Assembly (NCBI GenBank): GCA_001874335.1
Contig: MPDE01000001.1
Span: 372,001-436,000, forward strand
Length of the DNA: 64,000 bases
From: Bacteroidetes bacterium MedPE-SWsnd-G2
Lineage (GTDB): Bacteria; Bacteroidota; Bacteroidia; Flavobacteriales; Flavobacteriaceae
Reading direction: 5' to 3'
The notes under the pieces are model-generated. The model was not told where the DNA came from and searched no databases. It saw nothing but the letters and a program-made list of their open reading frames with translations. Of this stretch, positions 18,570-27,572 are shown piece by piece; the stretch's first letter is position 1, and each line of letters begins with the position of its first letter. The position numbers and the translations under genes were made by a program.

Positions 18570-18572
18570 GTA

Positions 18573-18600
18573 AAAGGCCAAACGAAAACGCTTGGCCTTT
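18573..18600 (+). terminator. Hairpin terminator after the heme-ogt-exonuclease run
   Basis: AAAGGCCAA pairs perfectly with TTGGCCTTT, with an inner CG-AAAA-CG extension, four bases after the exonuclease stop. It lies between convergent genes and may serve both, although the U-run is short on each side. Confidence 0.75.
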
Positions 18601-18621
18601 AATACAATAATTTGGTTAGTA

Positions 18622-21600
18622 TTATTGCTTAATAAATTTTTGAATTAGTACTTCATCACCATCAAATACTTCTATAAAATAAACACCACCTTTTAAGGCA
18701 CTAACATTTATTTCTTTTGAAGAAGCGCCTTGCGCAATCGTTCTTCCGGTCATACTAATTATGCGATATTTAGAGCTAATATTCCCTGGAATCTTAACAT
18801 ATATCTTATCCCCTTTAACAGGATTAGGATATATTAAGAAATCATCTTCAAAGTCGTTTGCAACATCATCATCAAACACCCCTGTACTAACAATTACATT
18901 TTCTGCAGGCGCGACAGGTCCTGCTCCAATTCCTGTTACAATAACTGCATCTATATAAATTTGATCATTATTTCCTGAAGCGTCACATTGAAATCTAAAA
19001 CCAGAATCCGAAGCAAACGTAAATTGTGAAGCATCTAAGGTTAAGGTCACATCATAAAATGTATTGTTATTAAAATCTGAACCCCTTGCATAGGTAGCAA
19101 TTGTTGACCAAGAAGAACCATTATAATACCTCACCCAGAAATCTTCATTATTTTCCATACTTCTGGCATAAAAAGAGAATTTCAGTTCTACTTGATTAAA
19201 TGCTGTCAAATTAAAGGAAGGCGATGTCATTGCTGAAGCCGTACCCGAATTATCTCTAATTCTAATAGAATACACACCTTCTGCCGACCTTGTTCCGGAG
19301 TACCTAAAACAGTCACTTCCACCATCGGCCCAGCCATCCCAGCCAGATTCAAAATAACCCTCATGTACAATCTCTGGACCAACCGCACATGGCTCGCAAG
19401 AACCGCCGCAATCCACTCCGGTTTCATCTCCATTTTGAATGCCATCATCACATTTCGGAAATGCCGATGTTGTTACATTCAACGCATTACTTGAATTAGA
19501 AACGTTTCCGGCAGCATCTAAAGCAAATACTGTGAACACATAACTTGTACTTTCAGTTAAGCCCGTGACTGCATAGTTAGTTGAGCTAACAGTAGCAATG
19601 TAACTTCCGTCTTGAAAAACATCATAACTATCAACTCCTACATTATCTGAGGATGCATCCCAATTAAGTTCTGTAGAAACTTCTGTAGTATTAGATGCGA
19701 CTAAATTCACAGGGTCTGTAGGCGGATCAATATCAACAAAATCTAATGTAGTTACATCAACAACATTGCTTTCTTGTGACACATTATTTGCCGCATCTAC
19801 TGCTTTTACTGAAAATGAATACGATGTACTTGGCGCCAATCCTGAAACTTGATAATTTGTTCCTGCTATTGTAGCCTCCAACAATGCACCTTTATAAACC
19901 TGATAAGCTACAACCCCTACATTATCCGAAGCAGCGCCCCAAGATAAATTGGTTGTGGTTTGAGTCGTGTTTGACGCTAGCAAATTCACAGGAGGCGTTG
20001 GGTTTTCGGTATCTGGCGGATCTAATGTCGTTACGTTTTCAATTGAGCTATCATTAGACATATTGTTCTCAGCATCTCGAGCTACAACATAATATGCATA
20101 AGTTGTACTTGCCGATAAACCTGTAACCTGATAAGACGTTGAAACCACTGCAGCAATCATCACATTATCTTGATAAACATCATACCCAACTACTCCAACA
20201 TTATCTGTTGACGCTGTCCAACTTAAATCGGTTGTGGTTTGGGTGGTATTGCTAGCTGTTAAATTTGTGGGTGCGGATGGAGGTGTTGTATCCGGTCCCG
20301 ATGCCATAATTGTAACTGTATAATCTTCTACTTCTCCATATGTAAAAGACTCACATGAGGTTGGAATACCATTATACTTCATAGAAACTCGCATTCTTGT
20401 AGAATTTTCAACGGCAGTTTCTGGCACTACAAAACTACCACTAACTGGAGTAGATTGTGTTGCGCTTTGAGTCCATACTTGCTCACCTGCATCCGAAAAA
20501 TCACCATCCCTATTATAATCTATCCAAACCGCATAAGCCTCATTGTAAACGGTACCGGTCCACACTGGTGTTACGGTTATATCATATTGATCGCCCTTTG
20601 TTAACGTTGTAGAAATAGAAGTGAAATCTGAATAAAACTGAGCTCCCGAAGCATTATCGATGGTATTTAACTGCACATTCCCAATGTATTCATCATTAAC
20701 ATTAGAACTTGTCGAAGTACAGTAAACCAAAGGAACAGTATCCGTTGTAACAGGCAGCACATTACTTCCAGCTGATTCATTTCCAGCATCATCTTTAGCC
20801 TTTACTTGGAAAGCATATAAGGTTTCAGAAACTAAACCACTGACTTGGTAATTTGTCTGAGTTACATTTGTGATTAAAACATTGTCTTGATACACGTCAT
20901 ATGATGCAACAGCGACATCATCTGTTGAAGCCGTCCAATTTAAATCTACACTTGTAGCAGTAACATTTGCTGATGATAAATTTGTTGGTGCCGTTGGAGC
21001 AGTTATATCTGGTGCTGTTGTACTTTCATTTACTGTGTTACTTGCAGAAGACACATTACCTGCAGCATCTTTAGCTATAACATAATACGCATACGAAGTA
21101 CTTGGCGCTAATCCATTTGACTGGTATGAATTAGACGGTACACTAGCAATCAAAACGTTATCTCTATATACATCATAAACGGAAACTCCAACATTATCGG
21201 TAGCAGCATCCCAATTTAAATCAATACTTGACTGGGTTGCATTACTTGCAACCAAATTAGCAGGCGTAGAAGGGGCTTCGGTATCAGGCTCGGCAGTAGC
21301 TGTAAATTTTCCTGTAAAAACTCCACGACCATAAGTTGAAGCTATAATTTTATTATCTGTATCATCTCCACTTACATCCCAGTAATCAAATGACGTTACA
21401 CTAACATCGCTCATACCATTATAAGCTTGATTCCAATTGGGGCTTGAAGCACCAAAATTAGAAGTTGACCAAACCCCCAGTTGAGTTGCTATAATTGCTT
21501 CGTTAGAATTTAACGGATTCAAATAAAAGTCTCGAACTGGAATATTAGGCAAATCTCCTTCTTTATTGACCCAAGACACTCCAGCATTAGAAGAATACCA

Positions 21601-23808
21601 AACACTTGTTACGCCATAATTATGCATCGTTACAATTAAATCGTTTGCCGTTTCACCAAACCTAACAGAAGATACGGAGCCCACAAATGGTGTTGTTAAG
21701 CTCGTCCAGGAAGCAGATGAATTGTTTACCGATGTCAATCTTAAAAGACTACCATTTTCTGTCCCAACATACCAGGTGTTTGAAGCAAATGGAGAAGCTC
21801 TAAATGCTGTTGGTTTTGAAGACAATGCCGAGTTAGAAAGCGTTCCGCTGGAATTTGATGCCACATTAATACTACGTATAGAATAGCTACTCCCGGATGA
21901 ATTGTTTGACAATAGTCTATTTGCATCACTATCATAATCCATAGGGTTAACAAAGTCACCAGTTGTTTGGCTACTTGATAAAGTCGTTGCCGCTCCATCA
22001 ATTCGACCGAGCCCATTCCATGGTAAATTAAATCTATAAATAACATTATAAACATAGGTCGCAATCATGTATTGTCCATCCTTATCCACAAACGTATAAA
22101 ATCCATCACCATCACTTAATTCTTCAGAGCTATTCACTCCTGCGGTGGCATTTCTAAAAGCTTGTGTTCCGTTATCTTGGGCTCCTGCAGAAAAAATTCC
22201 ATTAATATCTCCATTACCATCAGGTCCAATTCCTGCTTTTACAAATTGGGTTACATTATAACCGGTGTTTCTAACTCCAATCGTAGAGCCTGCATTACCA
22301 GAGTAATACATTCCACCGTCATTACCATATACCATTTTAGATGAAGAATTGTTTCCAAAAGCGATTGAATGTTGATCTGCATGCACATATTGATAACCAA
22401 ATCCGCCGTACCAATGTGACAATTGAGACCAAGAAGAACCTCCATTTGAAGATTTAAACAAATCGATTCCTCCAACATATAAAATATTATCATTTGAAGG
22501 ATCTGCCTCTATAACCAAATTATAAAACGCTTGTCCACGTGCAAAATCATTTGCAGATATACCCGTGTCGGCATCATTTGGCAGACTTAAGGAAGAAATA
22601 CTTCCAAACCCGTTTGTCGTTTCATAAATATGAATTGGCGAGCTTACGCCTTGTGAAAGGACATATATTTTATTCGCGTTTGTAGCCGAAGGCTCTAACT
22701 CCACTCGATTAGAATCTGTTAAAGGTGAAGCCGCAGCTTCCGTCCATGTTGCACCATTTACCGAACTATAAACACGTCCGCCGCCTTCTCCTAATGCAGA
22801 TCCAATGGTTCCCATCCATAGCTTATTATCAGCACCAATTTCTATATCATTTGGAATATAATAGTAAGTTTCTCCTCCGAATGAATGTTGCATATTTGAT
22901 GATTGTATCCTATTCCAGCTTGTCCCGCCGTCAGTTGAACGATATAATCCAGCCGACTGTAATCCAAGCCAGTTTGTTGGGCTAGCAGAATCTCCATAAG
23001 CATGTGCACCAACACCAACAAACAACTCGGTATTAGAGCCATTATCCCATGCCAAAATATCATTAACATAATAGATTCCTGATAAAAACAAATTGGATGC
23101 GTTGTAGGCTATATCACCAGAATCGGCAGCTGGAATATTTACAGCACTCCATGTTGTACCGCCGTCTGTGGTTTTGTAAACACCGTTTCCAACAACATCT
23201 CCTGCTGTATATTGTTCACCAGTACCCATATACCATATATTGGAATTATTAGGGTCTACAGTAATTGATGTCACAGACAAATTGCCTGGCACATTTTCCA
23301 CCCGAGACCAAGTTGAAGAGCTACTTGAAATGTTGGTATTTATCCATAAACCTCCACTTACACCTCCTGCATATACCGTATTATTACTAGCATCATTAGG
23401 GTCAAACAAAATAGCACGAGTTCTTCCTCCTACATTATTTGGCCCTCGTTCTACCCAATCATTTCCTGTTTCACCAGGACTACGAGAAGCCGATCTTGCC
23501 TGAATAAGTTGCTCTCTCAATGCGGTCAACTCTCCATCATCCAATTTTCCTGTTGATGGGTTTAGGGTTAACTCATACATTTGTTCAAAATATCTATTCG
23601 GTGGTAAACCGTTAAGTTTTCTTTTCTTTTTATCCCATTTTAAAGTTTCAGTATATGGGCTTTCATCAAGATATTTTTGATGTTTAGATCGTAAATCTTC
23701 AAGACTTGCTGTTGTGTTGATTTCTTTGGGCCAATAGGTAGAAATCGCACCTACAACTAATGCTAATACTACTATGTATTTCATTAGTGAGAGTAATCGT
23801 TTTGTCAT
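18622..23808 (-). CDS. T9SS cargo: BNR-repeat, fibronectin III, GEVED and C-terminal sorting domain protein
   Basis: A 1728-residue secreted protein. Residues 1-25 form a signal peptide. Residues about 115-835 are a BNR/sortilin-like propeller region with Asp boxes such as YKTTDGGTTW (211-220), YRSTDGGTSW (289-298) and FKSSNGGSSW (451-460). Five fibronectin type III domains follow (about 843-932, 935-1022, 1174-1262, 1267-1354, 1359-1447), with a GEVED domain inserted at about 1030-1167. Then come a small cysteine-rich linker (CDDGIQNGDETGVDCGG, 1453-1469), a jelly-roll-like module (1478-1626) and a type A T9SS sorting domain (1656-1728, LIYPNPVKGDK to GGVYFIEVF and IQKFIKQ). It should be exported and attached to or released from the cell surface. 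Function is probably adhesive or hydrolytic; no catalytic residue is evident. Confidence 0.92.
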   Translation of the reverse strand: MTKRLLSLMKYIVVLALVVGAISTYWPKEINTTASLEDLRSKHQKYLDESPYTETLKWDKKKRKLNGLPPNRYFEQMYELTLNPSTGKLDDGELTALREQLIQARSASRSPGETGNDWVERGPNNVGGRTRAILFDPNDASNNTVYAGGVSGGLWINTNISSSSSTWSRVENVPGNLSVTSITVDPNNSNIWYMGTGEQYTAGDVVGNGVYKTTDGGTTWSAVNIPAADSGDIAYNASNLFLSGIYYVNDILAWDNGSNTELFVGVGAHAYGDSASPTNWLGLQSAGLYRSTDGGTSWNRIQSSNMQHSFGGETYYYIPNDIEIGADNKLWMGTIGSALGEGGGRVYSSVNGATWTEAAASPLTDSNRVELEPSATNANKIYVLSQGVSSPIHIYETTNGFGSISSLSLPNDADTGISANDFARGQAFYNLVIEADPSNDNILYVGGIDLFKSSNGGSSWSQLSHWYGGFGYQYVHADQHSIAFGNNSSSKMVYGNDGGMYYSGNAGSTIGVRNTGYNVTQFVKAGIGPDGNGDINGIFSAGAQDNGTQAFRNATAGVNSSEELSDGDGFYTFVDKDGQYMIATYVYNVIYRFNLPWNGLGRIDGAATTLSSSQTTGDFVNPMDYDSDANRLLSNNSSGSSYSIRSINVASNSSGTLSNSALSSKPTAFRASPFASNTWYVGTENGSLLRLTSVNNSSASWTSLTTPFVGSVSSVRFGETANDLIVTMHNYGVTSVWYSSNAGVSWVNKEGDLPNIPVRDFYLNPLNSNEAIIATQLGVWSTSNFGASSPNWNQAYNGMSDVSVTSFDYWDVSGDDTDNKIIASTYGRGVFTGKFTATAEPDTEAPSTPANLVASNATQSSIDLNWDAATDNVGVSVYDVYRDNVLIASVPSNSYQSNGLAPSTSYAYYVIAKDAAGNVSSASNTVNESTTAPDITAPTAPTNLSSANVTATSVDLNWTASTDDVAVASYDVYQDNVLITNVTQTNYQVSGLVSETLYAFQVKAKDDAGNESAGSNVLPVTTDTVPLVYCTSTSSNVNDEYIGNVQLNTIDNASGAQFYSDFTSISTTLTKGDQYDITVTPVWTGTVYNEAYAVWIDYNRDGDFSDAGEQVWTQSATQSTPVSGSFVVPETAVENSTRMRVSMKYNGIPTSCESFTYGEVEDYTVTIMASGPDTTPPSAPTNLTASNTTQTTTDLSWTASTDNVGVVGYDVYQDNVMIAAVVSTSYQVTGLSASTTYAYYVVARDAENNMSNDSSIENVTTLDPPDTENPTPPVNLLASNTTQTTTNLSWGAASDNVGVVAYQVYKGALLEATIAGTNYQVSGLAPSTSYSFSVKAVDAANNVSQESNVVDVTTLDFVDIDPPTDPVNLVASNTTEVSTELNWDASSDNVGVDSYDVFQDGSYIATVSSTNYAVTGLTESTSYVFTVFALDAAGNVSNSSNALNVTTSAFPKCDDGIQNGDETGVDCGGSCEPCAVGPEIVHEGYFESGWDGWADGGSDCFRYSGTRSAEGVYSIRIRDNSGTASAMTSPSFNLTAFNQVELKFSFYARSMENNEDFWVRYYNGSSWSTIATYARGSDFNNNTFYDVTLTLDASQFTFASDSGFRFQCDASGNNDQIYIDAVIVTGIGAGPVAPAENVIVSTGVFDDDVANDFEDDFLIYPNPVKGDKIYVKIPGNISSKYRIISMTGRTIAQGASSKEINVSALKGGVYFIEVFDGDEVLIQKFIKQ
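19468..21282 (-). repeat. Block encoding five fibronectin III repeats (one GEVED insertion)
   Basis: Five related segments of about 90 codons share the pattern P-T-x-P-x-N-L, then S-V/T-x-L-x-W-x-A-S/A-T/S-D-N-V, then Y-D-V-Y, then G-L-x-x-S-T-x-Y. Repeats 3 to 5 are the most alike, suggesting recent duplication. A GEVED domain of about 140 codons separates repeats 2 and 3. These are protein-domain repeats, not a CRISPR array. Confidence 0.85.
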
Positions 23809-23815
23809 TAAACAG

Positions 23816-23843
23816 TTGATGGTTTTGATTCGTATTATTTTTG
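23816..23843 (+). promoter_or_regulatory. Possible promoter TTG-N17-TATTTTTG, plus strand
   Basis: TTG at 23816-23818 and TATTTTTG at 23836-23843 are separated by 17 bases, within the spacing used in Bacteroidota. It points toward the ABC ATPase gene but lies about 210 bases upstream of it, so a long leader or a chance match must be allowed. Confidence 0.3.
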
Positions 23844-24052
23844 AGTATTTTTATGAAAATCTGAATCCGAATTTTGATATTTGTAGAAAATTGAAATTTC
23901 TATCACAATTCAATTGATTTTATAAAAAGACCTTTTGAAATTAACATAAATTTCACATTATCAATACATTAGAAGCTAATTTTAGCATAATTCAGCAAAA
24001 ACTTATTAACAATACGGTTTTACCACATGTGCTTTGATGAAAAAACTTACAA

Positions 24053-25750
24053 ATGAAAAACCAAGACCCTAATATTCTTAGTATAAGCAACTTAGAAATT
24101 AGCTTTAACTCGAATGCCGGCAAAGTATCGATTATAAAATCCATTAGTTTTGATTTATTTCCCAATGAAATATTAGGCATTGTAGGTGAATCTGGATCAG
24201 GAAAATCGGTTTCATCATTAGCTATAATGGGTCTACTACCTAAAAAAACAGCTAGTATTGACGCAGGTTCTATCCAATTTGAAGATAAGGAGCTCACTAT
24301 TTGCACTGAAGCCGAATTTAAAACGATTAGAGGTAAAGACATCGCAATGATTTTTCAAGAGCCTATGAGTGCCTTAAATCCATCTATGCGCTGTGGACAG
24401 CAAGTATTAGAAATTCTATTAAACCACACATCTTTATCAAAGCAAGCTGCAAAGGATGAAGTTATCTCACTCTTTAATAAGGTAAAGCTCCCAAATCCAG
24501 ATCGTATTTTTAGTGCCTATCCTCATGAATTATCTGGAGGGCAAAAGCAACGTGTTGTTATTGCTATTGCCATTGCTTGCAAGCCTAAAATATTAATAGC
24601 TGATGAACCCACTACCGCTTTAGATGTAACCGTTCAAAAAGAAATTATCGAACTTTTAAAGCAACTTCAAAACGAGGTTGGAATGAGTATCATTTTTATT
24701 TCCCACGATTTGTCTTTGGTCTCAGAAATTGCCGATCGTGTTGTTGTAATGTACAAAGGTAAAATTGTTGAAACTGGACATGTAGAATCTGTTTTTCATA
24801 ATCCACAAGAACTTTACACTAAGGCACTGATCAACTCGCGCCCCGAATTAGATGTGAGATTAAAACAATTGCCAACAATCCAAGACTTTATGGTGGGAAA
24901 CGTAAAAAAAGATTTGATTTCGTCAGAACAACGCGAGGCATTGCAAAAAGCTATTTATAATAAGCCGCCTTTATTAGAGGTTAAACAAATCGCAAAAAAC
25001 TACTTTATATCTCAGAGCTTTTTACAAAAAGACAAAACATTTAAAGCACTACAAAACATCAACTTCAAACTCTATGAAGGAGAAACACTAGGTTTAGTTG
25101 GTGAATCTGGATGTGGAAAATCTACATTAGCAAATGTCATATTGCAATTAGATCAAGCTTCAGGGGGTGAAATATTATACAAAGGGACAGACATTACTAA
25201 ACTTTCAAAATCAGCAATTAGAGCCTTAAGAAAAGATATTCAAATTATTTTTCAGGATCCATACGCTTCTTTAAATCCAAGGTTAACGGTAGGACAAGCC
25301 ATTATGGAACCAATGAAAGTTCACAATATTGGCGCTTCGAAATCTGACAGAAGCTTTAAGGTAAAACAACTACTTGAAAAAGTAGGTTTGGACGAAGCAG
25401 CGTATGACAAATATCCTCACGAATTTTCAGGAGGACAAAGACAACGTATTGGCATAGCCCGCACCATTGCATTAGAACCAAAATTAGTAATCTGTGATGA
25501 GTCGGTTTCAGCATTAGACATATCGGTGCAAGCTCAAGTTTTAAATTTATTAAATGATTTAAAACGAGATTTTAACTTCACTTATATCTTTATATCACAT
25601 GATTTAGCTGTAGTTAAATATATGGCAGACCAACTCATTGTTATGAATAAAGGGCATATTGAAGAAATGGGTGATGCAGATGCTATTTATAAATCACCAC
25701 AAAAGGACTATACAAAAAAATTAATCCATGCTATCCCAAAAGGGCTTTAA
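24053..25750 (+). CDS. Fused DppD-DppF-like oligopeptide ABC transporter ATPase
   Basis: A 565-residue protein with two complete ABC ATPase domains. The first has Walker A GESGSGKS (45-52), signature LSGGQKQR (160-167) and LIADEPTTALD; the second has Walker A GESGCGKS (350-357), signature FSGGQRQR and ICDESVSALD. The oligopeptide-binding extension is seen after each domain (for example NPQELYTKALI near 250 and SPQKDYTKKLI at the end). This is the YejF/GsiA-type fusion that energises peptide or glutathione import. No permease or binding-protein gene is adjacent; partners must lie elsewhere. Confidence 0.93.
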   Translation: MKNQDPNILSISNLEISFNSNAGKVSIIKSISFDLFPNEILGIVGESGSGKSVSSLAIMGLLPKKTASIDAGSIQFEDKELTICTEAEFKTIRGKDIAMIFQEPMSALNPSMRCGQQVLEILLNHTSLSKQAAKDEVISLFNKVKLPNPDRIFSAYPHELSGGQKQRVVIAIAIACKPKILIADEPTTALDVTVQKEIIELLKQLQNEVGMSIIFISHDLSLVSEIADRVVVMYKGKIVETGHVESVFHNPQELYTKALINSRPELDVRLKQLPTIQDFMVGNVKKDLISSEQREALQKAIYNKPPLLEVKQIAKNYFISQSFLQKDKTFKALQNINFKLYEGETLGLVGESGCGKSTLANVILQLDQASGGEILYKGTDITKLSKSAIRALRKDIQIIFQDPYASLNPRLTVGQAIMEPMKVHNIGASKSDRSFKVKQLLEKVGLDEAAYDKYPHEFSGGQRQRIGIARTIALEPKLVICDESVSALDISVQAQVLNLLNDLKRDFNFTYIFISHDLAVVKYMADQLIVMNKGHIEEMGDADAIYKSPQKDYTKKLIHAIPKGL

Positions 25751-25775
25751 CATGGATCAATTTTTTAATTTAAGG

Positions 25776-25800
25776 TTAAGATCTTTATGAGCAATCTTAA
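25776..25800 (+). terminator. Weak hairpin after the ABC ATPase gene
   Basis: TTAAGAT pairs with ATCTTAA across an 11-base loop, 26 bases after the stop, followed by TTTG. The stem is AT-rich and the U-run short, so termination is only possible. Confidence 0.35.
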
Positions 25801-25843
25801 TTTGTTTAGAATTCCTTTTTACAGAATTTCCAAACAGTAGGTT

Positions 25844-25926
25844 GTGGTAGATTTGGAACAAATTTCATAAGTTTAGTTTATGATAGTTTTGGGGCAAATC
25901 ATAAATTAAGTTCATGATAGATTTGG
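25844..25926. repeat. Imperfect tandem repeats, each ending in a TAnnTTTG element
   Basis: Two units of about 33 bases (25859-25892 and 25895-25926) share CAAAT, TCATAA, an A/T core, ATGATAG and TTTGG. A partial copy of the end (GTAGATTTGG) precedes them at 25847-25856. In each unit TCATAA faces an inverted TTATGA or ATGAT. The copies end in TAGATTTG, TAGTTTTG and TAGATTTG, all fitting the -7 consensus, spaced 36 and 34 bases apart. Confidence 0.6.
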
Positions 25927-26063
25927 TAATCTTTCATTTTGTTTGGGGACTATAAACATATAACCTATTTTCTGTTTTATAGATAAAAAACATATTTAAT
26001 CGATGAAATGCATTAAATTTTAACATTTACCGCCTTATTTTCACATTATCGCCATCCGTTGAT

Positions 26064-26091
26064 AAAAAAAGAGCACCCAAAAGATGCTCTT
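26064..26091 (-). terminator. Rho-independent terminator of scoAB
   Basis: On the minus strand AAGAGCA pairs with TGCTCTT around a nine-base loop and is followed by a run of seven T, starting 24 bases after the scoB stop. Confidence 0.85.
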
Positions 26092-26115
26092 AAATATTCT
26101 ATTTGTATCTAATTT

Positions 26116-26769
26116 TTAGATCACCATCTCCTTAATGTCTCCTTCAACAATTAAAGTACCTTCAGTGGCATTTTTAATCTCTTCTACACTTACTCCAGGA
26201 GCACGTTCTAATAATTTAAATCCATTCTCGGTAACTTCAAGAACCGCTAAATTGGTAACAACCTTTTTTACACATCCTACACCTGTAAGCGGCAAAGAAC
26301 ATTTTGACAGCAATTTTGATTCGCCTCTTTTATTTGTATGCATCATTGCCACGATAATATTTTCTGCGCTTGCAACTAAATCCATGGCACCACCCATTCC
26401 TTTTACCATTCGCCCAGGAATTTTCCAATTGGCAATATCACCGTTCTCTGCAACTTCCATTGCCCCCAGAATGGTAAGATCTACATGCTTTCCTCTAATC
26501 ATGGAAAAACTCATTGCCGAATCAAAAAAGCTAGCACCTGGCAAGGTTGTAATCGTTTGTTTTCCTGCATTAATTATATCGGCATCTTCCTCACCTTCAA
26601 AAGGGAAAGGCCCCATACCTAATACTCCATTTTCACTTTGAAACTCTACTTCAATATCTTCACGCACATAATTGGCTACTAAAGTTGGTATACCAATACC
26701 AAGATTAACATAATATCCATCTTGAACCTCTTGCGCAATTCGTTTTGCTATTCCGTTTTTATCTAACAT
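26116..26769 (-). CDS. scoB: Succinyl-CoA:3-ketoacid CoA-transferase subunit B
   Basis: A 217-residue beta subunit of the two-subunit CoA transferase that moves CoA from succinyl-CoA to acetoacetate or another 3-oxoacid. The catalytic glutamate is Glu46 in FQSENGVLGMGP, the family's SENG motif; NLGIGIPTLVANYV precedes it. It follows scoA by 15 bases and is closed by a strong terminator, forming a two-gene operon. Confidence 0.95.
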   Translation of the reverse strand: MLDKNGIAKRIAQEVQDGYYVNLGIGIPTLVANYVREDIEVEFQSENGVLGMGPFPFEGEEDADIINAGKQTITTLPGASFFDSAMSFSMIRGKHVDLTILGAMEVAENGDIANWKIPGRMVKGMGGAMDLVASAENIIVAMMHTNKRGESKLLSKCSLPLTGVGCVKKVVTNLAVLEVTENGFKLLERAPGVSVEEIKNATEGTLIVEGDIKEMVI

Positions 26770-26784
26770 AATCTATTGGTATAA

Positions 26785-27486
26785 TTATTCTCTTGTTCTC
26801 ACTGTACGTTGTTCAATTCTTTTCTCGTAGTCCTCACCTTGAAAAATACGCTGAACAAATATCCCTGGAATATGAATTTGATTAGGGTCTAATTCTCCAA
26901 CAGGTACTAATTCTTCAACCTCAGCCACCGTAATTTTAGCCGCACCACACATACATGGGTTAAAGTTTCTTGAAGTTCCTTTAAAAACAAGATTACCCGC
27001 AGCATCACCTTTCCAAGCCTTTACAAAAGCAAAATCTGCTTTAAATGCCTCTTCTAAAACGTACATTTTTCCATCAAACTCTCTGGTCTCTTTTCCTTCG
27101 GCCACTTCTGTACCATAACCTGCTGGTGTAAAAAAAGCAGGAAACCCAGATTGAGCAGCTCTGCAACGTTCTGCCAACGTCCCTTGTGGAATCAATTCCA
27201 CATCTAACTCACCGCTCAACATCTGTCTTTCAAACTCATCGTTTTCTCCCACATAAGAGGAAACCATTTTATTAATCTGGCGCTTCTGTAAAAGTAGACC
27301 TAATCCAAAATCATCTACTCCAGCGTTGTTAGAGATACATGTTAATCCTTTTATATTTAGTTTTACTAATTCTGAAATGGCATTTTCTGGAATTCCACAA
27401 AGTCCAAAACCACCAAGCATCATCGTCATATTGTCAGAAACCCCATTAAGCGCTTCTTCTACATTTGCAACAGTTTTACTTATCAT
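26785..27486 (-). CDS. scoA: Succinyl-CoA:3-ketoacid CoA-transferase subunit A
   Basis: A 233-residue alpha subunit. It has the CoA-binding [13 protein letters not shown] loop (about residues 23-35), [15 protein letters not shown], and the closing [14 protein letters not shown]. The ATG at 27486 is preferred; an upstream in-frame TTG at 27519 would lie in the T-rich tail of the previous terminator. It works with scoB in ketone-body or branched-chain catabolism. A near-consensus -7 box (TATTTTTC on the minus strand) lies just upstream, consistent with a promoter directly after the pbp1A terminator. Confidence 0.94.
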   Translation of the reverse strand: MISKTVANVEEALNGVSDNMTMMLGGFGLCGIPENAISELVKLNIKGLTCISNNAGVDDFGLGLLLQKRQINKMVSSYVGENDEFERQMLSGELDVELIPQGTLAERCRAAQSGFPAFFTPAGYGTEVAEGKETREFDGKMYVLEEAFKADFAFVKAWKGDAAGNLVFKGTSRNFNPCMCGAAKITVAEVEELVPVGELDPNQIHIPGIFVQRIFQGEDYEKRIEQRTVRTRE

Positions 27487-27525
27487 TTTGTTTGATTTTT
27501 TAGTCTGCGAAAAATACAAAAAAGA

Positions 27526-27551
27526 AAAGCCACTCTAAATAGAATGGCTTT
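27526..27551 (-). terminator. Rho-independent terminator after pbp1A
   Basis: AAAGCCATTCT on the minus strand pairs with AGAGTGGCTTT (one mismatch) around a four-base loop, followed by a T-rich tail. It lies 22 bases after the pbp1A stop and separates it from scoA. Confidence 0.8.
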
Positions 27552-27572
27552 CAATTTTTATTTTGATTTGAT

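Larger units (their letters stand above)
25751..26115. other. 365-base gap without a gene
   Basis: Convergent gap between the peptide ABC ATPase and scoB. It holds a weak hairpin (25776-25800), three imperfect tandem repeats with dyads (25844-25926), an AT-rich stretch without recognisable genes (25930-26060) and the scoB terminator (26064-26091). I see no coding frame or known RNA. Confidence 0.7.

Noticed and set aside
19468-21282. Regularly spaced repeats that could look like a CRISPR array
   Set aside because: They are about 90-codon protein domains in an open frame with diverged sequence, not short identical repeats with spacers.
22725-22985. Open frames of 60-90 codons on the opposite strand of the 1728-residue gene, and similar ones across the window
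   Set aside because: They lie wholly inside strongly supported genes, have no promoter or recognisable domain, and follow the codon pattern of the true gene.
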